The notes beneath the pieces are model-generated. The model had not been told where the DNA came from. It was given only the letters and a program-made list of their open reading frames with translations, and did not search any database. A DNA stretch of 64,000 bases from Scleromitrula shiraiana. Taxonomy: Eukaryota; Ascomycota; Leotiomycetes; Helotiales; Sclerotiniaceae. Positions 1-9,997 of the stretch are shown here, one piece after another. The position numbers and the translations under genes are program-made. The DNA lies in contig JABELC010000002.1 of NCBI GenBank assembly GCA_028455995.1, positions 1,240,001 through 1,304,000 of the forward strand. The letters run 5' to 3'. The number at the start of each line of letters is the position of its first letter. The stretch's first letter is position 1.

Positions 1-963
1 CTTCATCTATTGGATCCTACCCTCCAACTAATCCTCTGCGGTGAAACCGGTCTCTCCCCCTGGGATTTAACCGTTCTCCTCCCCAATATCCACCACATAA
101 CCATGCACAGCATCCACATCTACAGTACCTCCACCTCCCACGTTCCCAACGCACTCTCTCCCTTACAAGCCGAAACGGCCATTCAAACCGCAGCCCACCT
201 CATTCAAATCGCTCGAATCCAAGCAAAAATCCCCCCCTCGGTTCCCCTCCCCACAATCTGCTTCGACGAATGGAACGTCTGGGATCCATTACGCGCACCA
301 GGAGAAGAAGGTGCCGAGGAAAAATATTCCCTAAGTGATGCGTTGGCTGTAGGAGTATGGTTGAACGTATTCGTGCGACAGAGTCGATATGTAGGAATGG
401 CGAATATTGCACAGAGCGTCAATGTGATTAGTCCGTTGATGACGAACGAGAAGGGGATATTGAAACAGACGACTTGGTGGCCGTTGTGGTTATTTAGTAA
501 GTATATGCGTGGATGGACTATAGGATGTCATGTGCGAGGGGGAGTATATGAGGGGGCGTTGGATCCGAAATGGTTGGGGAGTGTGGTTGCGGATCAAGGG
601 GGTGCGAGTTGGTTGGATGTGGCGGGGTGTGTGAATGAGGATGGGTGGGTTAGTTTGGTGGTTGTTAATGTTAGTGAGGATGTGGGGTTTGAGACGGATG
701 TCAGGGGCGTGAGAGGGGAGGTGCAGGTTTTTACGGTGACGGGGGATAATGTTAAGGTTGTTAATACTGAGGGGAAGGAGGAGGTGGGTGTGAAAGAAAC
801 TAAGTGGGATGGGAAGGGGAAGTATACTTTTGGAAAACATTCTCTAACGATGCTGAGATGGGATTCTGGAGAGAAGATCACTGAGGTGAAGACAGCAGAG
901 GGTGAGAGATTGGATACGAGGAAGTTGGCTTGGGCCGGTGATAGGGAACTTGACAAATCTTGA
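1..963 (+). CDS. GH51 alpha-L-arabinofuranosidase, C-terminal part (5' end outside window)
   Basis: The frame is open from base 1, so the gene begins upstream and about 320 C-terminal residues are visible. The motif FDEWNVW (bases 264-284) is the GH51 nucleophile signature, whose Glu is the catalytic nucleophile in characterised GH51 arabinofuranosidases. It is followed by the usual barrel end (SLSDALAVGVWLNVF, NIAQSVNVISPL) and a C-terminal beta-sandwich ending at a TGA at 961-963. GH51 enzymes release terminal L-arabinose from arabinan and arabinoxylan; in a plant-associated fungus this fits cell-wall saccharification. No signal peptide can be judged because the N terminus is missing. Family assignment is firm; substrate preference is inference. 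Confidence 0.88.
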   Translation, partial: LHLLDPTLQLILCGETGLSPWDLTVLLPNIHHITMHSIHIYSTSTSHVPNALSPLQAETAIQTAAHLIQIARIQAKIPPSVPLPTICFDEWNVWDPLRAPGEEGAEEKYSLSDALAVGVWLNVFVRQSRYVGMANIAQSVNVISPLMTNEKGILKQTTWWPLWLFSKYMRGWTIGCHVRGGVYEGALDPKWLGSVVADQGGASWLDVAGCVNEDGWVSLVVVNVSEDVGFETDVRGVRGEVQVFTVTGDNVKVVNTEGKEEVGVKETKWDGKGKYTFGKHSLTMLRWDSGEKITEVKTAEGERLDTRKLAWAGDRELDKS

Positions 964-1216
964 GAGCTATGTATTGCAGAGTAATATGAGATACAATTTT
1001 CGAAATTATGATTGACTTAGGTTAATTGTGACCCACAATTGAAGATTACATATATATTTCGCTCAAAATTACCAACGTGCAAGCAAACAATTAGGTCTTT
1101 TTGCTGACGACCAGAACCCACCCATGCCGTGAAATACAGATATATATGCATACACCATAATAATTCTACCACCAAAATCGCCTTTCAAAATTCCTCTACC
1201 CCAAAAGATAAGCAAA

Positions 1217-4200
1217 TCATTTCTTGACCTTTTTAGGCGCAGCTTTCTTAGCTTTTTTTTTCGGTTTCTCATTTTCCTCTTCATCATCATCAATCATATC
1301 ATCGTCTTCATTCTTACTCTTCTTCTTGGCCGCCGCTTTCTTTGCAGCTGGCTTCTTCTTAGGTTGTTTGATGTATTTATCTTTTTTGAGATCGGTCTCG
1401 TCATCATCATCAGCTGGTTCCGCAATAATTTCTCCTTCATCTTCTTCCTCGAATGCTTCTTCAAGATCTGGTGCTACTTTGGTGGCTTTTGTAGGTTGGA
1501 AGACGTTGCTTGCTTTCATGAAGGGAACAGGATGAGTTCGTGCATTGTAACTATCGCATGTTAATATAGGAATATAGTTAAGTGGGGTAATAATAGATGG
1601 GACTGAGAGAACTTACGATCTTGTGAAATTTGCTTTAACTTGAGTTTCCAATTTCACACCCTCCATATCCTGATCTCCAACACCAAGCTCCATGATGAAA
1701 TCAAAATCGTCCCTTGTCAAGAAGTAACTATCCATAAGATCAATGACATCCTCCACAGAATCTCTGCCTTCGACCTCGAGGCGTCGAATGAGTTTGTCCC
1801 AGAGAACAGGCAGGTATTGCTGACGAATTTCATGACGGTCTCCAGAAGACCGAAGACGCATGTGTGATTGGATTTCCTTTACATAACGAGACAATTTGCC
1901 GTACTTGCTGTTGTTACCAAGCCAGGACGTAAATTTTGTTCTTCCGCCTAGATTGCCAGATACAAAACTTGACGGTCTGACTGAGCTAAAAACTGCATGT
2001 GTTGGCATGAGAGACCATTGCTGTTGAGATCCATGAATCATTCGATCCACCAAATCACCATCACTGATACTCTCTGCCGCTTGATCCGTGAGTTGCAATA
2101 CCTTGAGCCTATGTTCTCGAGACGAATCTGCACCATTGGCCAACTGCGGTGTTGTATTCAGATAGTTCTCCTGAATCATCAAAGGGGTAAACTCGTGATC
2201 GTTGAAATATAGTTCGATCTTGTCATTCAAGGTAGCCTTGCTTGAAGGAGCAAACATGTGCCCGCTCAGAAGTTGGTTAGTAATATCCCATGGCTTCAAG
2301 ACAACATGCTTTTCCCAAGCTTTCGACATAGCCTTTCCTGAATCGAAGTCCATCGTTGATTGATCGAGCTTCGCTGTAGATATCATATTGATAACTTGCC
2401 GAATGTCCTTTCCACTGCCCTCAATAAGAGCATCAACAACCGGCATAGGAAGTTTCAACCCCTCTCGATGACAAATAGTAGCAATGCGTGAACGAACCAT
2501 CTCTACTGTCGGTCGTCTAAAAGGCATATCAAGTGTAACGAAATCGAATGGCTTCATCTTAGGGATCTTTCGCTCATTGCAGATTAATATCATCGGAATA
2601 TCGGTTGTTTTGCAAATTTTGGCAAGAGCTCCAACACCGCCTCGATCTCCAGATGACATACCATCCACCTCATCCATAATGAGCACGATTTTCTTCTTGG
2701 TTTTATCAACTTCTTTTCCGTCTCCTGCAAAGTAACCAAGAAGAGAATTGTTGTTAAGTACTTCACTCAAACCACTCTCAACCAACTTCTTGCTTCTGAC
2801 ATCACTAGCATTACTCTCCAGAACATCGTAGCCAGCAAGTTTGGCAGCCAAGTGTGCAGCAGTAGTCTTTCCTATACCCGGCGGGCCATGAATTATGATA
2901 GCTCTGTAACCTCCAGAACCATCAGCACCTCTTTTCTGGAAGTTATACTTATGTGCATTTTGCCAATTCTTCAACCAGGCTAAGATTTTTTCGACTTGAC
3001 CTTTGTTTCCACATATCTGATTCATTTGAGTCGGAGCATACTTGCTAGTCCATAACTGTGATGATGGCGGTACTATGGCTTTGCGAGGTGCGGCAGCTGC
3101 AGCAGAGTTTCCTTTCGAAGCGGCGACTTTTTGGGCTTCTTTCTCTGCTTTCTCTGCTTCGGCTATTTTTCTTTTCTCCTCTCTTTCTATTTCTTTGGCA
3201 GCTTCTTGAATCTTCTTCTCCTCTGCCTTTTTCTTCTCCAAGGTTTTCTCAGCAGCTTTTCCGTCCCCGCCATTAACAGGCATGCTTCTAATGAGTGCAA
3301 ATAAGCCATCTTCATCTATCGTTGTGATACTCAAGTCCTGAATTTTCCTGAGCTTGCTAGGGCCAGCGTCAGTTCCAAGGACGACATAGCTAGTTTTACT
3401 ACTCGGTGAGCCAGTGACTTTTCCACCATAGCGTTTGACAAGCTCTGTGCCCTCATCTCGTGAAATCGTATTGAGAACGCCAGTGAAGACAAATGTCAAA
3501 CCCGCTAAGCAATTCTCTGCACCTTCTGGAATTTCTGCCATTCCAGCAGCTGGGGGGGCACCAGAGTTACCACCGCCATTTGCCTTGCGCCAATCAAACT
3601 TCGCATTCGGATCTTTTGGTGGAGGAGTTGGTGCTCGTACAGTTGGTATACTATCCAAGATTGCTTGTACCGCTGAACTTTCTGGCTCGGCTGTTTTCTT
3701 CGAAGGAGCGCGGGGTTTTTTAGCGGGAGGAGGTTTCGACGTTTTACTCTTCGACTTAGTTACAGGAATATCATCATCATCCTCAGATTCCACAGACTTG
3801 CGTTTTTTGCTGTTGGTAGCGGATTTTCTTCCAGGCTTCTCGGTCATGATTATATCGTCATCATCATCGTCATCGGGCACGACAAAAGCATCGTCGTCGT
3901 CGTCGTCTACATCTCTCATTTCAACATCTTTGCTTTTCTTGGTTGATGCAGTAGACGTCGATTTTGATACCACTTTCTTTGGCTTCGGTAAAATTTCCTC
4001 ATCGCTATCACTTTCGACGTAGCCATCATCCTTGCGTCTGCCAGACTTTTTTACATCTGCTGCAAATATATCATCGTCCTCGTCGAATGCAAAATCGTCA
4101 TCATCATTGAGTTCTTTGTATGTTGTAGTAACCTTCTTTCTTGTTGATGAACGTCCGTTCGACTCAGGTTGTGGAGGGTTTGCTTTCGTAGGCTTTGGTT

Positions 4201-4601
4201 TTGGTTTATTACTCGATGCAAAGAAGTCGTCGGCAGTTGTCTCTTGTCCCTTGGGAGATTCTTTTTTTCTGGTATATCTAGATTAGCAATAGAATTTGAT
4301 TTTATCCGCCTTAACCTACATTGGTTTTTTGGGTGCAGCTTTCTTTGGCGTTGTTTTTTTGGGCCTGTATAGCTTTAGCATTCGTTGTGTATAGTAATTC
4401 GGAATGCGTACACTGGCTCGTCATCATCGCTATCTTCAATGATCATGCGACTTTCTATTTCGTATTAGTAAAAGTATGGTATTTTACTTAAATTCCGAAA
4501 TCCTTACTACTCTTCTTCTTCTCCTCTTTCTTTTCCTTCTCTCGGATAGGTGTAGCAGTAGCAGGTTTTCCACCAAAAAAACTTCTAATATCTGCAGGCA
4601 T
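1217..4601 (-). CDS. RFC1: Replication factor C large subunit (RFC1), 5 exons, 1055 aa
   Basis: Exons on the minus strand are 4601-4508, 4454-4412, 4364-4320, 4268-1617 and 1550-1217 (1056 codons with stop). The product is the large subunit of the clamp loader that places PCNA on primer-template DNA. The N terminus MPADIRSFFG is a PIP-box-like element as in other RFC1 proteins. Acidic and lysine-rich linkers follow, with runs of seven Asp. A BRCT domain lies at about 309-394, then a charged coiled linker and the AAA+ module with Walker A GPPGIGKT (about 522-529) and Walker B with DEVD (about 593-596). The RFC1 C-terminal domain ends in a K-rich tail on the last exon. FTRSYNARTHPVPF is rebuilt exactly across the last intron, which supports that junction. 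It is transcribed away from mitochondrial L16 across a 302 bp spacer carrying ACGCG boxes. Confidence 0.93.
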
Positions 4602-4903
4602 ACTGAACGAATCTATCGAAAGATTCTCTTGCAAATACTCAAGTTTTAGCAAAAAAATCAGAGGTTTGTTGCGGCAATTGGCAAAAGAAAAATGTGGTTA
4701 TAATATCGAATTTCATTCAAGAAAGTTAATAATGATGTACTGGACTTACTACGGACGCGCTCTGACGCGGAAAGAACGCGGTGCCAGGCGGGCCACCTAA
4801 ATTGATTTTTGCCACAAAATCAAGGCCTAAATTGTAGAACATCGAATTTGAGGAATTCGAATTCCCTCCATTGCGACGACAATAACGTCGGAGATCAGCC
4901 ACC
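4602..4903. promoter_or_regulatory. Divergent RFC1 / mitochondrial L16 promoter with three phased ACGCG boxes
   Basis: This 302 bp spacer separates the divergent starts of RFC1 and the L16 gene. It contains ACGCG at 4755-4759, 4765-4769 and 4776-4780, spaced 10 and 11 bp, so all three lie on one face of the helix. ACGCG is the core of the MluI cell-cycle box (ACGCGT) bound by the MBF complex at G1/S genes in yeasts. Regulation of RFC1 through these sites is inference from motif and gene identity. Confidence 0.5.
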
Positions 4904-5784
4904 ATGACGCCTCGATCATTACAGAGCATAACAGCTCAATTTGGAAGGCTGTCTATAGCCTCAAATCCAATTCGACCATTAAGCTCGATATTATTCCAGT
5001 CTACAACTATTACTCCTCCTTCGAATAATGTCACTCCGCAATCACATCGTCCATTTTCCAGCACATCCGTCAAATCGGGCAATTGGCTTCTGCCAACCAT
5101 GCCAGAAAAGAAGAGATCACGGAAGGGTCGACCTCGTGTACCGACGGGAGGATCATGTAGAGGCACAACGGTAGTATGGGGTGATTATGGGTTACGGATG
5201 TGTGATCATCATCGCCGTGTTAGTGCGCAGCAATTGAAGGTTGGAGAGGAAGCTATCAAAGTCAGACTAAAGGGTATGAGATACCGGTTATATAAGAGAG
5301 TTTGTGCCAGTATTGGTGTTTATAGCAGTGGTAATGAGGTATGCTGGGAACATTAAGTGCAACTTCTTGGAGAGGTATAGTGGTATACTAATCATATTCA
5401 CTAGGTTCGTCAAGGTAAAGGAAAAGGATCTTTCGATCATTGGGCATCCAGAATTGCAGTCAGCAAGATCATATTTGAGTTAAAGGGAGATGTTCACGAA
5501 CAAGTGGCAAGGGATGCATTTAGGTTGGCAGGGAACAAAATGCCAGGTTAGCTTTATAGAATTTCATTTATACATCTAGATACTGACTGGGACTGCTAAT
5601 AGGCATGTACGAGTTTGTTAAGAAGGGAGATCCTCCGGTTGTTGGAATTACGAAATTAGATGGAATTACAATGGAGGAATTGAAGAGACCAAGAAGAAAG
5701 ATAACATTAGACTCGATACCCATCGGCTCTACCTCAGAGACATCTACATCTACTGTATCCGCATCTACATCACCAGATGCATAA
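4904..5784 (+). CDS. MRPL16: Mitochondrial large-subunit ribosomal protein uL16, 3 exons, 252 aa
   Basis: Exons are 4904-5338, 5405-5546 and 5603-5784 (253 codons with stop). The first about 60 residues are Ser/Arg/Thr-rich and lack acidic residues, as expected of a mitochondrial presequence ([14 protein letters not shown]). The rest matches ribosomal protein L16: [25 protein letters not shown], interrupted here only for length, is the N-terminal L16 block, and [10 protein letters not shown] (exon 2) is the conserved rRNA-binding glycine/lysine loop. The acidic/Ser-Thr tail after about residue 225 is lineage-specific. ATG 4904 has the good context CCACCATGA and is the first in frame. The protein contributes to the central protuberance/peptidyl-transferase region of the mitoribosome. 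Confidence 0.88.
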
Positions 5785-6250
5785 GGGAATCCCCCTTTCT
5801 GTTGTAGCATAGACTCACTTGGGTTACTATCCAAGTTTAAAAGAAATGAACATGTACAAACTCGCAGCTTTTATGGCATTGACGTTTTCACTATATACAC
5901 ACGTGTATTCAGTATCTGGGTTATCCTATGTAATGCCAGTAGCTTAGAAATATCTTAACACGATCTAGTTTGCTGAATATATCAGACAAAACCACTTCCA
6001 AACTTCCTACCAAACAGCTACTGCCACCTGAAATCAAATCAACATATAATATTTTTAAAGGAATTTGATGTGAACAATAGAAAGAAACAATAGATTGTGA
6101 AAGGCCATATACGTCAATGAAAGTTTAACATCTCATATCATGGAAATTCTCCAAACGGAATCCGTTCTTTCCGACTAAGCCATCCTGAACACCATACCAA
6201 TCTATGAACAAACCCAGCCAGAATAATCCAACTCCCAAATTTGCCCAGAA
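5785..6250. other. Convergent 3' spacer between L16 and TFB5
   Basis: This 466 bp AT-rich spacer lies between two convergent genes. I see no ORF of interest, no repeat and no RNA gene; it is presumably the two 3' UTRs. Confidence 0.6.
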
Positions 6251-6585
6251 TTACTCCGACCCAGAATCATCAGGTGGTTGCTGCGTCTCCTTAAGAGCCT
6301 AAAACTGCGCATTAGTGATAGACACGGGAATAATGATCGTAAGAATTCATACATCTTCCAATCGCATTTTTAACGTCGATACCATATTTTCCTTGACGAC
6401 CAAGGTTTGATCATCTAGATCTTCAACGATATAAGCATGGTGTTCGTCTGCATCTATTTTGACGATGATAGATTTGATAGATGGGTCACATTCCACAAGA
6501 ACACCTTATTTTCTCCAGTTAGAAATTCATGGATATATGTAGAAGTGAAGATAGATATATATTTACCTCTGATAGCTCGTGGCAT
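6251..6585 (-). CDS. TFB5: TFIIH subunit Tfb5 (TTDA/GTF2H5 family), 3 exons, 72 aa
   Basis: Exons on the minus strand are 6585-6567, 6504-6353 and 6298-6251, giving exactly 73 codons including stop. The spliced protein begins [18 protein letters not shown], followed by an acidic middle with [21 protein letters not shown] and the E(D/E)LDDTHL-like block are the hallmarks of Tfb5/TTDA, and 72 residues equals the family size (about 70). Tfb5 dimerises with Tfb2/p52 in TFIIH and stimulates the Ssl2/XPB ATPase in nucleotide excision repair. Introns are 62 and 54 bp with proper GT-AG ends, and the second has a CACTAAT branch site. The gene is split so finely that single-frame ORFs hide it. It diverges from the membrane-protein gene downstream. 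Confidence 0.9.
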
Positions 6586-7304
6586 GACTTCTAATGTATT
6601 TCTTTGGATTGCCTCTCCCTGATGCTGAGAATTGCACTCCAAGCTCTTTGGACTTATTGAACCGTGCCTTGTACGGACTTGTAAAATAATCCACAAGATC
6701 CGCTTTCCGATAGCTTTCTCGGCCAATACCTTTAATTGGTCCAAAGATTTAAAGAAGCTTATATTTCCGATCCGGTAGTTTCGGAAGATGCACCTTCCTG
6801 CAATTCATACGTAAGAAAGAAAGAAGGAATTAATAAGTAAACAGCAACAACGTTTTGCTACCAAACGTTTGTTTCACGGTCTGGTATAATATGGTATGAT
6901 ATGGTATGGTATCACCAATGTTTAGATTACACTCTCTAAAGATTTCTTTGTTATCATTGTTCGTTCCTCTTTCGAAAGCAAGTTCTTTCTAATCCCTACC
7001 TTCCATATCCATCCAATCCTTCACGGATCTGCCGAAACTCTTACATGCGTCATTTATTGCGTGTGAACCATACCTTATAATTCTTCGAAGAGGGCAGTGC
7101 GGGGATATTATTATTCAGCGTCTTGCCACTAGATTCTTTGATAGGTACTAAGCTTGCTTGATATGACGACTCTACCTAGTATCTCGCATTGACAGGATCA
7201 TACAAGTAGAGCTCATTGCCCTCCTTGTTCATTTTCTGTAGAAGCTCGGCTAGTTATTGAGAGAAAATCATCATCATCATCATCATCAAGTAGAACACAT
7301 CGAT
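6586..7304. promoter_or_regulatory. Divergent intergenic region TFB5 / PPxY membrane protein
   Basis: This 719 bp region holds both promoters. A short imperfect TATGG/GTATGG pentamer tract lies near 6888-6910, and a seven-unit ATC trinucleotide run at about 7267-7288 sits in the 5' leader of the membrane-protein gene. No defined transcription-factor site could be assigned. Confidence 0.4.
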
Positions 7305-8147
7305 ATGGGATTTTGGCATCGGATTGATGTCTGTCAAACTAATCAAATACTTTCCTCTTCTACCCTTCTCTTTCTCTCAATAATCTTCCCCAGATTCTCA
7401 TATGCACAGCTCAATTCGGACACCCCGACAACCCTCTCTACCTCCGTCGTATCCGCAACCAATACAAACACTCCCTCTTTCACCGGCACCGTCGTAGTCT
7501 CCCAAACCTCATCTCCACCAGACACCCCATCCGATGACTCGAACCAAAATGAAAACAACCACGTCTTCAATTACTATTTCATAATCATCGCTATCTTCGT
7601 AATCCTCGTTTTCGTCATCATTCTCATGATATCCCGGCGTCGAAAGCAGAAAGCCGCTCTACTACGTAATAATGGACAGAGTGCATTGGCACGCGATGTA
7701 GAATCTTTTGCGCAATTTAGACAGCGGTTTGGACCGAGAAGGGGTGGTGCTGGTTTGATGGGTATGTCGATGGGAGGGGTCCATAGGGAAAGACAAGAGG
7801 GTTTAGATGAGAGGGGTGAAGCCCCGCCGGCTTATGTGGAGGGTGATAAACCTCCCAGTTTGAGGAGTGTGGATATTGCACATGTGGGTTGCGGGGACAG
7901 TGCGTCTGCCGAGGGACGTGATGTAACTGCTGCGGGTGGAATTGATTCGGGAGATCATACATCTATAAGATCTCCAAGTATATCAGCTCAAACCAGCCCG
8001 GTACGAGAAAATCAGGATGTGGAATTAAGACCAATGAGTCGAAGTGGGACGGTGGAGAGACCACCGTTGGGACCTCCTACGTATTCTCAAACTGAACTAT
8101 CGGAGGTTACACGACCTGCGGCTTCGCATCCGAGACAAGGGGGGTGA
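7305..8147 (+). CDS. Single-pass membrane protein with two PPxY motifs, 280 aa, function unknown
   Basis: I do not recognise a named family. The frame is open from 7257, but the first ATG is at 7305 and gives MGFWHR followed by a hydrophobic segment ending SYAQL, a likely signal peptide. A Ser/Thr-rich extracellular stretch of about 60 residues follows, then one strong transmembrane helix (YYFIIIAIFVILVFVIILM) and a basic stop-transfer RRRKQK. The cytoplasmic tail of about 150 residues is disordered and holds two PPxY motifs, PPAY (residues about 174-177) and PPTY near the C terminus. PPxY motifs are docking sites for WW domains of Rsp5/Nedd4 ubiquitin ligases. This type I layout (signal, S/T-rich ectodomain, TM, PY tail) is common among fungal Wsc-like or Rsp5-adaptor proteins, but no WSC cysteines are present. 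The ORF is uninterrupted. Confidence 0.75.
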   Translation: MGFWHRIDVCQTNQILSSSTLLFLSIIFPRFSYAQLNSDTPTTLSTSVVSATNTNTPSFTGTVVVSQTSSPPDTPSDDSNQNENNHVFNYYFIIIAIFVILVFVIILMISRRRKQKAALLRNNGQSALARDVESFAQFRQRFGPRRGGAGLMGMSMGGVHRERQEGLDERGEAPPAYVEGDKPPSLRSVDIAHVGCGDSASAEGRDVTAAGGIDSGDHTSIRSPSISAQTSPVRENQDVELRPMSRSGTVERPPLGPPTYSQTELSEVTRPAASHPRQGG

Positions 8148-8220
8148 GGGGGTGGAAAGGTTCATGAACAATAACAAGATATGAAGTGAATGAAGGAAAT
8201 TATGCGTAACGAATGACTTG

Positions 8221-8300
8221 TGGTATGGTATGGTATGGTATGGTATGGTATGGTATGGTATGGTATGGTATGGCATGGCATGGCATGGCATGGCATGGTA
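8221..8300. repeat. Pentanucleotide microsatellite (TGGTA)10(TGGCA)5(TGGTA)1
   Basis: Sixteen uninterrupted 5-bp units. The first ten are TGGTA, the next five carry a T-to-C change (TGGCA), and the last is TGGTA again. This compound structure points to slippage after a single point substitution. Confidence 0.97.
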
Positions 8301-8516
8301 TGAATGAGTTGTATGAATAGGAATGGATATAATGAACAGGTCGAGAGATGTTGTGACGGTCGGCCGCGGTATTAACGATCAATGGATGGAAGCATGAATC
8401 CACGGTATGTGAAATTACATTGGATTGGATTCTGTACATGGGATACTTGGATAGGCTCGTCACGATAAATGAGATTTCCATTCGAGATGATATCCTTTTG
8501 GATTTGTGGAGTATTA

Positions 8517-8551
8517 GGTATAGGTGAGATACCGTATCTCACCTATACCTT
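8517..8551. terminator. Hairpin-forming inverted repeat between convergent genes
   Basis: AGGTATAGGTGAGATACGG pairs with the following copy GTATCTCACCTATACCT, giving a stem of about 15 bp with almost no loop. It lies midway between the 3' ends of the PPxY protein gene and the aldo/keto reductase gene. A role in transcription end formation is only a guess. Confidence 0.35.
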
Positions 8552-8755
8552 TATTGCATAACATATACATTTATTTAGGCATGTCGTTTGCGACTTTTGA
8601 ATATAAATATGAATATAATTTTAACTCTTAGCTGCGAGGTATCTTCAATGTTCAATGGTGATTCTGTTTTCTGTTGTAATCTAAAATTACCTATCTATAT
8701 GCAATAAAGATTCCTACATGAATTCCTACCATCTCTTCTAGCAGTAACAAACCAA

Positions 8756-9997
8756 TTAAAGATATCTCTTAGGCAACTCCGGCGGTTTATTCCCCAAAAC
8801 CGCATCGATCTCCTCCAAAATCTCCTTGGTAAACTTCTCCTTCGCCTCTATCGCCTTAACAGCCTCATAAATCTGTTCCGGTCTCGAAGCCCCCGTAATC
8901 GCACTACTAACCCTCTCATTACGCAGCACCCACGCCAGCGAAAACACCGCCATACTCAGACCCAATTTCTCCGCAATGGGCTTTAGTTTCTCCACGGTCG
9001 CGATGTCGCGCTTCCATTCTTCGGTTTCGAATTTCGCTTCCATGCGCGCGACGAAGGGGTCGGTGGAGGTGCCGAGGCGGGAATCGGCGGGCACGCCGTG
9101 GTTGTATTTTCCGGTTAGGATGCCGATTTTTAGGGGGGAGAAAATGGTTAGACCGAGACCCGGGTCGTTGTAGAGGGGGAGGAATTCTCCTTCTACTTTT
9201 TCTCGGGAGAGGAGGTTGTATTGGGGTTGTTCCATTAGGGGGCCGATTAGGTTGAGGCGGCGGGCGTGGGCGTGAGCCGAGGCGATTTCGGCGGCGGTCC
9301 ACTATTTTTTGGAGGAGGGGTTAGTGGGGTGAAGGGGTGGTTTGAAGAGTGGGGTGAAATTTGGTGATGGGTAGGTATGTGCTTACTTCGGATGTTCCCC
9401 AGTACAAAGCTTTACCGGTGTCAATTAGGTGGTTGAATGCTCGAACGGTTTCTTCCATGGGACAGGCGCGATCAGGTCGATGGGCGTAGATGAGATCTAC
9501 GTAGTCGAGTTGGAGACGCTCGAGTGAGAGCTTGGTACCTTCGATGATGCGCTTTCGAGAGAGACCGAGGTTGTTGACGATTCTTTCGCCATTGGCTCCT
9601 CCCCAGTATATCTAGTTGTTGTCATCGTGTTAATTTGTATATTGATGCTGTGGAATTAAGGAAAGGGCAATTTACTTTGGTAGATATAACTAAGTCGTTT
9701 CTTTTCCAGCCAAATTTCTTGATCGCTTGACCCATCACACGTTCGGATTCTCCGCCCGAGTATCCCTCTGCACAATCGAAGAAATTGACACCAACATCGT
9801 AGGCTGCTTTCATACAGGCAAACGTGTTTTCTAATTGGTGTTAGTAGTAATTTTTTATGACAGAAAAGAGAAAATTTACCATTTTCAACGTGCCCTCCAT
9901 ATGTAAGCCATCCACCAACAGAAATAGCTGATACTTGCAGCCCGGAAGGACCTAGATATCTATATTCCATTTCGGGGAGACCTTCTGGCGGTGCCAT
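8756..9997 (-). CDS. Aldo/keto reductase, Kv-beta-like subfamily, 4 exons, 347 aa
   Basis: Exons on the minus strand are 9997-9880, 9830-9676, 9611-9387 and 9301-8756 (348 codons with stop). The AKR catalytic tetrad is complete: Asp58 and Tyr63 (NFFDCAEGY), Lys91 (VISTK) and His135 (IYAHRPD). [21 protein letters not shown] at the start, [20 protein letters not shown] and the C-terminal NADPH-binding region ([13 protein letters not shown]) match the AKR6 / potassium-channel beta-subunit-like branch. It should be a cytosolic NADPH-dependent carbonyl reductase; the substrate cannot be read from sequence. Fungi lack Shaker channels, so a channel role is not implied. Length is normal and every splice junction keeps the family alignment. 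Confidence 0.9.

Larger units (their letters stand above)
8148..8755. other. Intergenic spacer dominated by a pentanucleotide repeat
   Basis: The 608 bp spacer between two convergent genes holds the TGGTA/TGGCA array listed separately and an imperfect inverted repeat near 8516-8552 (TAGGTATAGGTGAGATACCG / TATCTCACCTATACCT). That inverted repeat could act as a bidirectional 3'-end signal. No gene was seen. Confidence 0.5.

Noticed and set aside
7267..7290. Poly-His stretch resembling a purification tag
   Set aside because: It comes from an ATC/CAT triplet run before the first ATG, so it is 5' leader, not a vector tag or translated histidines.
8097..8481. Minus-strand ORFs with PYHTIPYHT repeats
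   Set aside because: They translate the TGGTA/TGGCA pentamer array.
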